Of a stretch of 64,000 nucleotides of DNA, positions 53,327 to 61,095 are shown piece after piece (position 1 is the stretch's first letter; every line of letters starts with the position of its first letter). The translations under genes were made by a program, and so were the position numbers. The notes below the pieces were generated by a model that ran no database searches, was not told the origin of the DNA, and saw nothing but the letters and a program-made list of their open reading frames with translations. This DNA comes from Mesorhizobium sp. Root102 (lineage in GTDB: Bacteria > Pseudomonadota > Alphaproteobacteria > Rhizobiales > Rhizobiaceae): contig NZ_LMCP01000046.1 of assembly GCF_001425625.1 (NCBI RefSeq), forward strand, positions 150,198-214,197. The letters run 5' to 3'.

Positions 53327-53541
53327 GCAGCCTGTCCCACTCGTATTTTTTATCGCTTGGTCAAAACGCCTAGCATGACGCTCCGCCCATGCCAATTGGC
53401 AGGAGCAGTGTTCACTCTCGACAAATCCCGGTGCGCTTGTCAATTTCCAACGTGGCCGGGGCCTTCACATTCGCTAATATGGCAAAGCCGAAATTCGCAT
53501 CACGGCGCACGACATCGCGGTGAAGGACTGGGGAATTCCAT

Positions 53542-53751
53542 ATGATCATGCCCGCCGATCGGCTGACGACGCTGGAGATCCGCGCTGCCGAACAGGAGAA
53601 GACCATTGAGGAACTGTCCGGCCAGATCGCCGAGCAGTGGAAGGTGATCGAACGCATGCAGCGCAAGCTCGACGCGCTGACGGATCGCTTCCTGGCGCTG
53701 GAGGAGCAGGCAGGAGATGATGTGCCTGTAACCAAGCCGCCGCATTGGTGA
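53542..53751 (+). CDS. slyX: SlyX family protein
   Basis: A 69-residue protein that is almost wholly coiled coil (RLTTLEIRAAEQEKTIEELS, then EQWKVIERMQRKLDALTDR) and ends with the SlyX-typical PPHW. Function is unknown; it probably forms a small oligomer. It is divergent from the ABC operon and precedes a small anti-sigma-like gene by 23 bases. Confidence 0.86.
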   Translation: MIMPADRLTTLEIRAAEQEKTIEELSGQIAEQWKVIERMQRKLDALTDRFLALEEQAGDDVPVTKPPHW

Positions 53752-53774
53752 GGAAAAGGGGGAGGGTGCACGCC

Positions 53775-54167
53775 ATGGCCAGTGAAAGCGATCGCGTCGC
53801 GCGGGCCGGCGACTATGTGCTCGGCCTGATGAACGACGCGGAACGTGAACGGGCCGAGCGCGATCTGGAGATCGACCCGGCCTTCCGCGACGCCGTCGTA
53901 GATCTCGCCGAACGCATGCACATCATCGGCCGTGCCGAACCGGCTGATGGCGAAGCGCGCTGGGAGCAGATCACCCAGTCCATTGTCGACCTGCCGCAGA
54001 TGCGCAGCTCTGGCCTGGGCGATGCCAGGTCGCCAACCGTAATCCGAAGCCTGCCGCAGCGGCCGCACGGCATTGGCCCGCACACGCTTGGCGGCCGGCG
54101 CGGATTTGTCGTGGCCGTCGGGTTGATCGTGGCGTTCGCGCTGGGGTACCTGGCCGGCACATTTTAG
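53775..54167 (+). CDS. Anti-sigma factor-like membrane protein, truncated type
   Basis: A 130-residue protein. Residues 10-45 (RAGDYVLGLMNDAERERAER, then DIDPAFRDAVVDLAERM-like sequence) match the start of RskA/ChrR-type anti-sigma factors. There is no zinc H-x3-C-x2-C motif. One membrane helix follows near the C-terminus (FVVAVGLIVAFALGYLAG) and the periplasmic domain of RskA is missing. No sigma-factor gene is next to it. Confidence 0.65.
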   Translation: MASESDRVARAGDYVLGLMNDAERERAERDLEIDPAFRDAVVDLAERMHIIGRAEPADGEARWEQITQSIVDLPQMRSSGLGDARSPTVIRSLPQRPHGIGPHTLGGRRGFVVAVGLIVAFALGYLAGTF

Positions 54168-54244
54168 AGCTTTCTTTCGGGATCATGCGCGCGGCCGGCA
54201 CGACATCAGAGCCACCGTTTCGTCGTCCTGACCAAAAACCTCAA

Positions 54245-54643
54245 TCATGGTCCAGCCAAGGCTGCGTAGAAATCACGTGCTTCCCATGTGTAGAGAGAGA
54301 GTGTCTCGACACCCCGCGCAGCCGCATGGGCTTTAGTCGCCCTGACCAGCGCGCTGCCGATCCCTGCGCCTCGATACCCGGCATCGACAACCAACCCGGC
54401 CAACCATGGCGTGAGACCATGCGCCGGTTCAAGTTCGTGCCGGACCAGCAGGCACGAGCCAACCGGCACATCGCCGATTCGGGCCACGAATGCCGCCTCG
54501 AAGCCATCACCGGCAAGCAGTCGGTGAAGGCCTGCCGCATCCTCTTCGACAGTCCTTGCCGTCCCCTCGAAAAAGGTGGCGAGGCGCAGTCGCGCGACGG
54601 CTGTTAAATCGCGCTCCCGCATGGGTTCGATTGTCGGCTGCAT
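54245..54643 (-). CDS. GNAT-family N-acetyltransferase
   Basis: A 132-residue acetyltransferase with the acetyl-CoA loop GYRGAGIGSALVRATKAHA and the closing LYTWEARDFYAAL strand. It is short, and the last strand may be incomplete. Substrate is unknown. It is the first ORF after the convergent anti-sigma gene and has an ATG with ACAAGG just upstream. Confidence 0.82.
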   Translation of the reverse strand: MQPTIEPMRERDLTAVARLRLATFFEGTARTVEEDAAGLHRLLAGDGFEAAFVARIGDVPVGSCLLVRHELEPAHGLTPWLAGLVVDAGYRGAGIGSALVRATKAHAAARGVETLSLYTWEARDFYAALAGP

Positions 54644-54704
54644 CCTTGTCCCGGAATGGTGTCCGTTGCGGGTGGCGAATATTTCGCTCGACCCGGTAGA
54701 AGGC

Positions 54705-54733
54705 AAAACCGCCGGGCTTGCGCCCGGCGGTTT
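54705..54733 (-). terminator. Rho-independent terminator of the BMP-protein gene
   Basis: A 12-base perfect stem (AAACCGCCGGGC with GCCCGGCGGTTT, four-base loop) is followed on the minus strand by TTTT-like sequence. It lies 28 bases after the stop of the binding-protein gene. Confidence 0.82.
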
Positions 54734-54760
54734 GCGGATCTTGGCTTATGCCCGAGCCGC

Positions 54761-55750
54761 TCAATAGGGGCAGGCGTTGTCGGCGGTGTAGTCGTGCACC
54801 TCGATCTTGCCGGCGATGATGTCGGCCTTGGCCTTTTCGACGGCGGCTTTCATCTCGTCGGTGACCAGCGCCTTGTTGTTGTCGTCCATGGCGTAGTCGA
54901 CGCCGCCTTCCTTGAGGCCGAGATTTTGCAGGCCGCCCTTGAATGTGCCGTTCTTGCCGTCCATGAAGGCGCTGTAGACGGCAACGTCGACGCGCTTCAG
55001 CATCGAGGTCAGCACTTTGCCGGGCTGCAGGCCGTTCTGGTTGGAATCGACGCCGATGCCGAGCTTGCCGGCATCAGCCGCCGCCTGCAACACGCCGACG
55101 CCGGTACCGCCGGCCGCAGCATAGACCACGTCGGAGCCTTGGTCGATCTGCGTCTTGGCGATCTCACCGCCCTTGGCCGGGTCGTTCCACGCGGCCGGCG
55201 TATCACCGGTCATGTTCTGGATGACGTCGGTCGCACCGGCCGACTTGGCGCCGCCGACATAGCCGCATTCGAACTTGCGGATCAGCGGGATGTCCATGCC
55301 GCCGACGAAGCTGACCTTCTTGGACTTCGAGGCCATCGCCGCCATGATGCCGACGAGATAGGAGCCTTCGTTCTCCTTGAATACCAGCGAGCGAACATTG
55401 GGCAGGTCGACGGCGTCGTCGATGATGGCGAAGTTGAGATCGGGATATTCGGCCGCGACCTTCTTCAGCGCATCCTCCCAGGCGAAGCCGGCCATGACGA
55501 TCGGGTTGTGGCCGTCCTCGGCGAAGCGGCGCAGCGCCTGCTCGCGCTGCGAGGCATTGGACACCTCGAACTCGACATAAGCGACGCCGGTCTCGGTCTT
55601 GAACTTCTCGGCGCCGTGATAGGCAGCCTCGTTGAAGGATTTGTCGAACTTGCCGCCGAGATCATAGAGGATGGCCGGCTGGACATCCGCGGCGAAAGCC
55701 GGAAGAACCATTGCGGTTGCGGCCAGGAGGCCGAGAACGATACGTTTCAT
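54761..55750 (-). CDS. BMP-family nucleoside-binding lipoprotein-type protein
   Basis: A 329-residue periplasmic protein of the BMP/Med (PnrA-like) family, which bind purine nucleosides. The signal peptide is residues 1-20 (ends AFAA). Family segments are KFDKSFNEAAYHGAEKF, VRSLVFKENEGSYLVGIMA and KVSFVGGMDIPLIRKFECGY. No lipobox cysteine is seen, so it is soluble. It is the likely binding partner of the nucleoside ABC transporter nearby and is transcribed separately, from its own promoter upstream. Confidence 0.9.
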   Translation of the reverse strand: MKRIVLGLLAATAMVLPAFAADVQPAILYDLGGKFDKSFNEAAYHGAEKFKTETGVAYVEFEVSNASQREQALRRFAEDGHNPIVMAGFAWEDALKKVAAEYPDLNFAIIDDAVDLPNVRSLVFKENEGSYLVGIMAAMASKSKKVSFVGGMDIPLIRKFECGYVGGAKSAGATDVIQNMTGDTPAAWNDPAKGGEIAKTQIDQGSDVVYAAAGGTGVGVLQAAADAGKLGIGVDSNQNGLQPGKVLTSMLKRVDVAVYSAFMDGKNGTFKGGLQNLGLKEGGVDYAMDDNNKALVTDEMKAAVEKAKADIIAGKIEVHDYTADNACPY

Positions 55751-55946
55751 GTGATCCACACCCTGTCGGTTATTTTTCCGTTACGCACCGGATACCCGCC
55801 CGGTTCTCCGGCAGGCATACGACGTCAGCCAGGAGTGTACTCCCCTCCCGCTCGGGTCAATCTGGCATGGCCCGAAACAAAATTCACGCGGAATTTTGAC
55901 CTTTTGGAAAAGCCTGGCGCGGGCAAGCCGCGATGCTCCTTGACCC

Positions 55947-56047
55947 TAAAGCGCGTCGCGTCGAAATGGAACCATGCGTCGAGCTTTAGGTCCCTGTTTC
56001 CATTCATGTGTTTGTCTCAAAACCGGGGCCACATTTTGAGCGACATG
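55947..56047. repeat. Intergenic repeat, family C
   Basis: Begins TAAAGCGCGTCGCGT, identical over 15 bases with the copy at 46961; GAAATGGAACCATG and TGTTTCCATTCATG-type inverted parts follow. It fills most of the 307-base gap between the BMP gene and msrA; nothing else coding is seen there. Confidence 0.65.
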
Positions 56048-56057
56048 GATCAGGGCT

Positions 56058-56723
56058 TCAGGCGGAGGCGGCAGTCGGGATGGCGCAAGCCACTCCGGTG
56101 CCTTTGAGGCTGCAAGTGCCGTAAGGGTTCTTGGCCAGATATTGCTGGTGATCGCCTTCGGCAAAGTAGAATTCGGGCGCCGGCGCGATCTCGGTGGTGA
56201 TCCTGCCGTGACCGGCAGCGCGCAGCGAGGCCTCATAGGCATCGCGCGAGGCGCCCGCCGCCCGCAATTGCGCATCACCTGATGTGTAGATCGCGGAGCG
56301 GTAGGTGGTGCCGACATCATTGCCCTGGCGCATGCCTTGCGTCGGGTCGTGGCTTTCCCAGAACAGCTTCAGAAGCGCGGCATAGGAGACGATCTTGGGA
56401 TCGTGGACGACCAACACCACTTCGGCATGGCCGGTAAGGCCGGTGCAGGTCTCCTGATAGGTCGGATTGGGCGTGATGCCGCCGGCGTAGCCGACCGCTG
56501 TGACCCAGACACCTTCGATCTGCCAGAACAGCCGCTCAGCACCCCAGAAGCAGCCGAGCCCGAACATCGCCGTCTCCTGCCCCTCGGGATAGGGACCCTT
56601 GAGCGGTCTTTTCAAGACCTTGTGCCTGGGTGCGGTGGGGATCGCCCGTGCGCGGCCCGGCAGCGCCTCGGACGGCTTCGGCAGATTGAGTTTCTTGTTC
56701 AGCATGTCGCTGAGAAAGAACAT
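56058..56723 (-). CDS. msrA: Peptide methionine (S)-sulfoxide reductase
   Basis: A 221-residue MsrA that repairs oxidised methionine. The catalytic Cys is in FGLGCFWGAERLF; GYAGGITPNPTYQ and HAEVVLVVHDP are also typical. The N-terminal extension of about 45 residues (with LNKKLNLPKP) is the long rhizobial form. AGAGGA precedes the ATG at 56723. Confidence 0.93.
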   Translation of the reverse strand: MFFLSDMLNKKLNLPKPSEALPGRARAIPTAPRHKVLKRPLKGPYPEGQETAMFGLGCFWGAERLFWQIEGVWVTAVGYAGGITPNPTYQETCTGLTGHAEVVLVVHDPKIVSYAALLKLFWESHDPTQGMRQGNDVGTTYRSAIYTSGDAQLRAAGASRDAYEASLRAAGHGRITTEIAPAPEFYFAEGDHQQYLAKNPYGTCSLKGTGVACAIPTAASA

Positions 56724-56760
56724 GCGCGGCTTTCCTCTCTGGGGGAACGCAAGAAGCGGG

Positions 56761-57084
56761 TCATCTGGCCGCGAACTGTCCCGTGCGTCGTTGCCGCCTG
56801 TAGCCGATCGCATAGAGCAGGAAGGCCAGTACGGCAAAAACTGCGAAGCCGGGCTGGTTGAGCACCCAGGCGATGGCGCCGTCCCAAAGCAGCGGACCGG
56901 CCTTGGCGCGAACGAAGGTCTCGAAGGCGGCCCGCGTGTCGGGCGACACGGCCAGCCAGCTGGTGTTGAGCGGGGTCAGCACCAGCACTGATGCCGCCAC
57001 GGTGCGTGTAGCGTCGAGCACCGCCATGATGACGGAGATCGACAGCGCGACCATTGCGGCAAGACGGAAGACGAAGCGAAACAT
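56761..57084 (-). CDS. Small membrane protein of unknown function
   Basis: A 107-residue protein with hydrophobic segments at about residues 5-24, possibly 28-45, and 78-95 (AVFAVLAFLLYAIGY), and a basic C-terminus (YRRQRRTGQFAAR). The middle (SPDTRAAFETFVRAKAGPLL) is amphipathic. I recognise no family. It is 37 bases upstream of msrA on the same strand and may be co-transcribed with it. Confidence 0.75.
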   Translation of the reverse strand: MFRFVFRLAAMVALSISVIMAVLDATRTVAASVLVLTPLNTSWLAVSPDTRAAFETFVRAKAGPLLWDGAIAWVLNQPGFAVFAVLAFLLYAIGYRRQRRTGQFAAR

Positions 57085-57221
57085 TAGAGACCTTCCTCCG
57101 GCCTTTCCTCAAGCTCCTCCCGAGGGCCTTCCGGCACGTTTCGAAACGACAGATAGAATGCGCATGCCTGGTGCGCAATCGCCATACGCGAATTTGAAGC
57201 CTATGCTTTCTCTGGTCGACC

Positions 57222-57926
57222 CTATGCCACCGGCTTGCGTTTGCGCCGTTGGACGCGCCAGACGGCGAAAATGCCGCCGCCGATGGCACCGATCACAAGC
57301 CCGGCCAAGCCAATGAAGACGGCGAAATAGCCGCAGGCGCCTTCGAAGCAGCTCATGTCGCTGGCGTCGGCAATGATCGAGCCGGCGACGAAGCCGGCGA
57401 GGGCGCCAATGACCGCGCCAAGGATGATGCCGAGCAGGGCGGCGACGATCGACACGAAGACCGGCGGCTCTTCGGTTCCCGGCTTGGCATAGACGGCCCC
57501 GGCTTCGGAACCGCGGCGTATAAGATAGATGCAGAGAACCCCGATGGCGATTTCCGCAACGGTGATGGTAAGCGCCTTGCCTGAAAAGACGACATCGGAA
57601 ATCGTTAGCACATAGGCCTGCCGCGCCAGCAGCCAGACGATGGTGGCGATCTGCCAGATGGTGAACTGGCGCGGGAAGCGCGCCGAGCGGCCAAAGGCGA
57701 GGCCGAGCAGATAGAGCCCCCATAGAATGGTGATGATGTCGACGGCGAGCCCGCCATAGATGAGATAGAAAACCCTGTCAGGCAGGCTGTAGTCCCACAC
57801 CAGGCGCCAAGTGGATATCAGGCCGTAGACCGACCATGCCATGACGAAGACGAGCCAGCCCGGCGGCACGAAGGACAGCCCGCTGTCCGGCCGCCTGACC
57901 GGCGTCTGCCCATTGCTCGATGTCAT
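57222..57926 (-). CDS. DUF2569-like polytopic membrane protein
   Basis: A 234-residue protein. Its first part (FVPPGWLVFVMAWSVYGLIS) resembles DUF2569, with four helices up to about residue 140. The second part adds two glycine-rich helices of transporter look (AALLGIILGAVIGALAGFVAG). The C-terminus is basic. Function is unknown. The start at 57926 is the last good ATG; further upstream the frame is only the reverse shadow of the tRNA-Ser gene. Confidence 0.72.
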   Translation of the reverse strand: MTSSNGQTPVRRPDSGLSFVPPGWLVFVMAWSVYGLISTWRLVWDYSLPDRVFYLIYGGLAVDIITILWGLYLLGLAFGRSARFPRQFTIWQIATIVWLLARQAYVLTISDVVFSGKALTITVAEIAIGVLCIYLIRRGSEAGAVYAKPGTEEPPVFVSIVAALLGIILGAVIGALAGFVAGSIIADASDMSCFEGACGYFAVFIGLAGLVIGAIGGGIFAVWRVQRRKRKPVA

Positions 57927-58288
57927 GTCCGCACGATGCCCCCGCAAAGCCTTGTCACTCGACAGGCGGCTCTGGGGGAAGTCAAGGGCGGCCGGCCTCG
58001 CGGTCGGGGCTGTGCACACCATTGCGGTCGCGGCGCTGCAAAAACGGGCACGCCGGCGGCCTTGCGAAACACAGTGTGGCCGGCAAAGCGAATAGACTGC
58101 CGTTATGGCTTGGCATTCGCCGTCGGATCGACTAGATGAGCCCCGCGCCTGTTGCTTTGACGGCTCAGGTGTGGGGGAAAGGCGTTTGCTGGTTGGCGAC
58201 GCCGATGGCGGAAATTTCGCCTTGCCCCAAGGGAGGTGCATCTCCCCCAACCCGCGCGGCGAAACCGGCCGACGCGACATGCATGGAC
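57927..58288. other. Intergenic region upstream of tRNA-Ser
   Basis: No gene is seen on either strand; frames are short and Arg/Ala-rich. The stretch should contain the promoters of the DUF2569-like gene and of the tRNA. Confidence 0.5.
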
Positions 58289-58378
58289 GGAGAGGTGGCC
58301 GAGTGGTTGAAGGCGCACGCCTGGAAAGTGTGTTTACGGGAGACCGTAACGCGGGTTCGAATCCCGCTCTCTCCGCCA
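58289..58378 (+). tRNA. tRNA-Ser (anticodon GGA)
   Basis: A complete 90-base class II tRNA with encoded CCA. The acceptor pairs GGAGAGG with TCTCTCC (last pair G-U), the anticodon stem is CACGC/GTGTG with loop CTGGAAA (anticodon GGA at 58323-58325), a long variable arm (TTACGGGAGACCGTAA) and the T arm GCGGGTTCGAATCCCGC. It reads Ser codons UCC and UCU. Confidence 0.95.
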
Positions 58379-58444
58379 CTTCTTAGTGAAATCAATTGAT
58401 TAGCTCTTATTTTCGGGGGGCATATCCTTGGCGAAACATGAAGA

Positions 58445-58459
58445 CCCGCACGAGGCGGG
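58445..58459 (+). terminator. Possible terminator after tRNA-Ser
   Basis: CCCGC-ACGAG-GCGGG is followed by ATTCTGTTTC. The stem is short, and it lies 66 bases past the tRNA, so this is only a candidate. Confidence 0.4.
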
Positions 58460-58673
58460 ATTCTGTTTCGCCACGTTAGCAACGATCAGGCTGGCAGCAG
58501 CACATTGTCTGGCACCATTCTGTCTGGCCCACGTCTTTTCGGGTCGATCGCGCGCTGGCGTACATTTCTCGGCTTGCTTGCGTGAATAGGCCCAAGAAAG
58601 TTTTATTCGTATTTTAACTAATGAAGCTCATCATAATAGATGGTGTTGTATCGACTCGCGGGGGCAGAGTGGA

Positions 58674-58970
58674 ATGACTGACCTGGATGACGAAGATGAC
58701 GTCTCAAAACCCAGCCCATCCAAACGCTGGCGAACAATAGCTCTGAAGACAGTACAGTTTGTCCCATCTGTTATTTCGATAGGGTGTGCCGTCACGGTTG
58801 GCTATTTTGCCTATATGGCCGCTAACCAAAAACCGCCCGCCGATATAGCGGCACTGGCAGTGTCGATCCTCAAGTCCAGCGATGCGTCCCCGGAAATGCG
58901 GGAATGGGCCGCGGACGCCATAGGAATACAGAACGATATTGGCATGCCGGCCAGATCCATTCGGCAATGA
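58674..58970 (+). CDS. Small single-helix membrane protein
   Basis: A 98-residue protein with an acidic N-terminus (MTDLDDEDDVSKP), a basic stretch, one membrane helix (about residues 30-50, FVPSVISIGCAVTVGYFAYM) and a short polar tail. GGGGG-rich sequence precedes the ATG, and an 18-codon ATG frame at 58621 overlaps it by an ATGA. Codon use looks less biased than in neighbours. I recognise no family; it may be accessory DNA inserted behind the tRNA. Confidence 0.6.
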   Translation: MTDLDDEDDVSKPSPSKRWRTIALKTVQFVPSVISIGCAVTVGYFAYMAANQKPPADIAALAVSILKSSDASPEMREWAADAIGIQNDIGMPARSIRQ

Positions 58971-59551
58971 AACTGTGGTACGCGCAGATCGCCAAGTGCA
59001 ACCGGGCATCCGACGCAAGGCCCCAGACGCATTTCCCCGGGCCGCATAAACGGACCAGCGCGAGAACGGCCCACGGCACCAACGGGTGACAAATAAAAAG
59101 CGACGCCAGCCCTCTGTTAGGTGCGGTCGTCTACCGATCTGGTGGCCTTACTGCGGCACGCAAGTGGAAGGTGTGCAGTCGGCGGTGACGGCGGACAATC
59201 TCTCCCGCTTTACCAGAATTGGCTTTTCGTAGGTCTTTCTCATCCGAAATCCCCCTGGCTCAGACCACGTCAGAATTCATCGCCGGCGGCCTACTTGTCA
59301 AGTAACGGCTAAATCCTAGGCGCCAGCCTCGCGCAGAATTGCAGACTCAACCGTACCCACGGCCATGGCTGGCGGACCGGACACACGATGCAAGCCTTCG
59401 AAGCAACCGCTTCGACAGCAGCCGGGCACATCCAAAAGAACGTTCACGCCCAGCTTGGAACCCCCTGCCTCGTTGCGCGTTTCTTGGCGTCCCGTTCGCG
59501 GACCCGCCCGGATATTTCTCCAAGCGCGGGATAAACTCAGGAGCCCCCTTC
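58971..59551. other. Gene-poor region with one minus-strand peptide gene
   Basis: Apart from the putative RiPP precursor, no coding pattern stands out on either strand. The frame 59339-59551 is in phase with the DUF982 gene, but is Arg/Ser/Pro-rich and not needed for it. I saw no repeat of the tRNA 3' end that would mark an integration. Confidence 0.5.
59148..59243 (-). CDS. Putative RiPP precursor peptide, 31 residues
   Basis: The peptide begins MRKTYEKPILVKRERLSAVT, followed by ADCTPSTCVPQ and stop. Residues 5-10 form Y-x-x-P-x-L, the leader motif recognised by lasso-peptide and related RiPP maturation proteins, and the basic K-R-E-R then L-S-A-V-T-A resembles leaders of short rhizobial precursor peptides. 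The likely core (about residues 22-31) has two cysteines four residues apart (C-x4-C). AGGGGG lies about nine bases before the ATG and a consensus TTGACA (59296-59301) about 53 bases before it. No maturation gene is seen in the window. Confidence 0.65.
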   Translation of the reverse strand: MRKTYEKPILVKRERLSAVTADCTPSTCVPQ

Positions 59552-59854
59552 ATGCACGACAAGCTGTTTCATTCACCGGTCGCATTGACCGTCGGCCTCG
59601 GCTTCAAGCGTGAGATAACCTCACTGGCCGAAATGCACGATTTTCTGACCGACTGGACGACCTCCCGCCGCGGCCGGCTTTACCGCAATGCGGTCAAGGC
59701 ATGTGAGCTCGCCATTCGGGGCTATGTGACCATCGAGCAGGCACGCCGGGCGCTGCTCGAATTTGCGCAAGCCACCGGCATCCTGTGGCCGGACCTCGAG
59801 CCGGTCGCGGGCGTGCACGCCGTTGCGCGCGGTTATGGCGGGTACGCTGCCTGA
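59552..59854 (+). CDS. DUF982 domain protein
   Basis: A 100-residue protein of DUF982, a family nearly confined to rhizobia: VALTVGLGFKREITSLAEMH, WTTSRRGRLYRNAVKACELA and the closing ARRALLEFAQATGIL. Function is unknown; some members lie on symbiotic islands or plasmids. CAGGAG precedes the ATG at 59552. A terminator follows. Confidence 0.85.
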   Translation: MHDKLFHSPVALTVGLGFKREITSLAEMHDFLTDWTTSRRGRLYRNAVKACELAIRGYVTIEQARRALLEFAQATGILWPDLEPVAGVHAVARGYGGYAA

Positions 59855-59907
59855 GGATTGATGCGACCTTCCATCACGGTGGCCTAAGCTACACCAGCCC
59901 CCCTCAG

Positions 59908-59946
59908 AAAGTCCGGCTTGGCCCTCCCCAGCCGGGCTTTCACTTT
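59908..59946 (+). terminator. Terminator after the DUF982 gene
   Basis: AAAGTCCGGCT and AGCCGGGCTTT pair over 11 bases (one G-U) with an 11-base loop, followed by CACTTTT. Confidence 0.7.
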
Positions 59947-60124
59947 TCCAGCGATCCAGGAGACCGCCATCTCGCAGCCGAGGCTGACGACGTTGCGCCC
60001 CGCTGGCAATCAACTTGTGTCGAACCTATGTGCGTCGCCGAGTTCGATCCGACCTATCTCAGCAACGATGTGGGAGCCGCGCCAGATCGTTTAGACGCAG
60101 CCCACCGATCATTCTTTTACGAAT

Positions 60125-60622
60125 CTACGCGGCTTCCGCCGCGACGTTAACGGCCGACTCCGCGAGCTGCGTCAGTGCTTCGTCGGTGGCCTTTTCCTCC
60201 TTCAGCGTTGCTTCAAGCAGCGTCACCGCCTCATTCAGGCCGAGTTCGCCGGCCCAGGTCCTCAGCGTGCCATAACGCGAGATCTCGTAGTGTTCGACCG
60301 CTTGCGCGGCAGCCAGCAGGCCGGCGTCAAGCGCGGGAGATCCCTTGTACTCCTCCATGATCTCGGCGCCTTCGTCGGTGATGCCCATGATGGCCGCACA
60401 GGTCTTGCCGGCCGGCTTCTTGCCGATGACACCGAAGACTTTCTCCAGCCTCGCGACATGTCCTTCGGTCTCGGTGCGGTGCTTTTCGAAGGCGGCTTTC
60501 AGGTCGGCACTTTGCGCGGCCTTGGCCATTTTCGGCAACGTCGCCAATATCTTCTTTTCGGCGAAATAGATGTCTTTCAGCGTGTCGTGAAACAGGTCGT
60601 CGAGCATTTTCTGCTTTGCCAT
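60125..60622 (-). CDS. YciE/DUF892 ferritin-like stress protein
   Basis: A 165-residue four-helix protein of the DUF892 (YciF/YciE) family. The first helix (MLDDLFHDTLKDIYFAEKKI) and the metal-type Glu/His residues (RTETEGHVARLEKVF, EHYEISRYGTLRTWA) fit a di-iron-like bundle. Such proteins accumulate under osmotic and oxidative stress. AAAGGAG precedes the ATG at 60622. It is divergent from the kdp operon, itself an osmotic-response system. Confidence 0.86.
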   Translation of the reverse strand: MAKQKMLDDLFHDTLKDIYFAEKKILATLPKMAKAAQSADLKAAFEKHRTETEGHVARLEKVFGVIGKKPAGKTCAAIMGITDEGAEIMEEYKGSPALDAGLLAAAQAVEHYEISRYGTLRTWAGELGLNEAVTLLEATLKEEKATDEALTQLAESAVNVAAEAA

Positions 60623-60888
60623 TGTCGTCTCCTTTAGTGCGTGGGCCCTCAAGTCGACAATCTCCCGTCCGGGGAATCGTTCCGCCCGCTTCGAACGGAA
60701 ATCTTTATAAAATTCCTATTTCTTTCCACTGCGCCCCGTCTCGAACCTTTATGGCGGCCCGGTCTATATTCCACCTTGAGCAGGCGCCGGACGCTGTGAG
60801 AGATCGAAGTGGCGCGCCGTTTTCACGTAATTGCCAGCCTGCGAACAGCAGGCGCAACGTAGAAAAATGTAAGCAAGGAACAAGCATA

Positions 60889-60969
60889 ATGGACGTCATT
60901 GTTCTCGGGATCGGGGCTTTGTTTTTCGCCCTGTTCTTCGCCTATGTCAAAGCCTGCGACAGAATTTGA
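60889..60969 (+). CDS. Small membrane peptide at the head of the kdp operon
   Basis: A 26-residue frame, MDVIVLGIGALFFALFFAYV then KACDRI, preceded by CAAGGAACAAGC about ten bases upstream. Similar one-helix peptides ending in A-C-D-R with a hydrophobic last residue precede kdpF in many bacteria, to my recollection. It is 16 bases before kdpF and possibly assists the pump. Confidence 0.65.
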   Translation: MDVIVLGIGALFFALFFAYVKACDRI

Positions 60970-60985
60970 GCTAGAGGATCGGACC

Positions 60986-61075
60986 ATGCTAGTCGATTAC
61001 ATCCTCGGTGGTGGCGTGACGTTGTTCCTGCTCGCCTACCTGACCTACGCGCTCATTCGTCCAGAACGCTTCTGA
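60986..61075 (+). CDS. kdpF: KdpF, small subunit of the potassium-pump complex
   Basis: A 29-residue one-helix peptide (MLVDYILGGGVTLFLLAYLT, then YALIRPERF). It has the KdpF ending L-x-x-P-E-x-F that lies beside KdpA and stabilises the complex. It lies 20 bases before kdpA. AGAGGA sits about seven bases before the ATG. Confidence 0.85.
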   Translation: MLVDYILGGGVTLFLLAYLTYALIRPERF

Positions 61076-61095
61076 AGGCACGGAAAGCCACAGCC

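Noticed and set aside
57927..58379. N-terminal extension of the DUF2569-like gene
   Set aside because: The extension is antisense to the tRNA-Ser gene and gives the familiar false-protein sequence seen opposite such tRNAs.
58621..58677. An 18-codon leader frame overlapping the small membrane protein by ATGA
   Set aside because: No ribosome binding site, no codon run typical of attenuation; mentioned but not called.
59339..59551. Longer start of the DUF982 protein
   Set aside because: The extra sequence is Arg/Ser/Pro-rich with no ribosome binding site, while CAGGAG supports 59552.
58380..60124. A direct repeat of the tRNA-Ser 3' end marking an integrated element
   Set aside because: No copy of the T-arm/acceptor sequence was found downstream, and no integrase gene is present.
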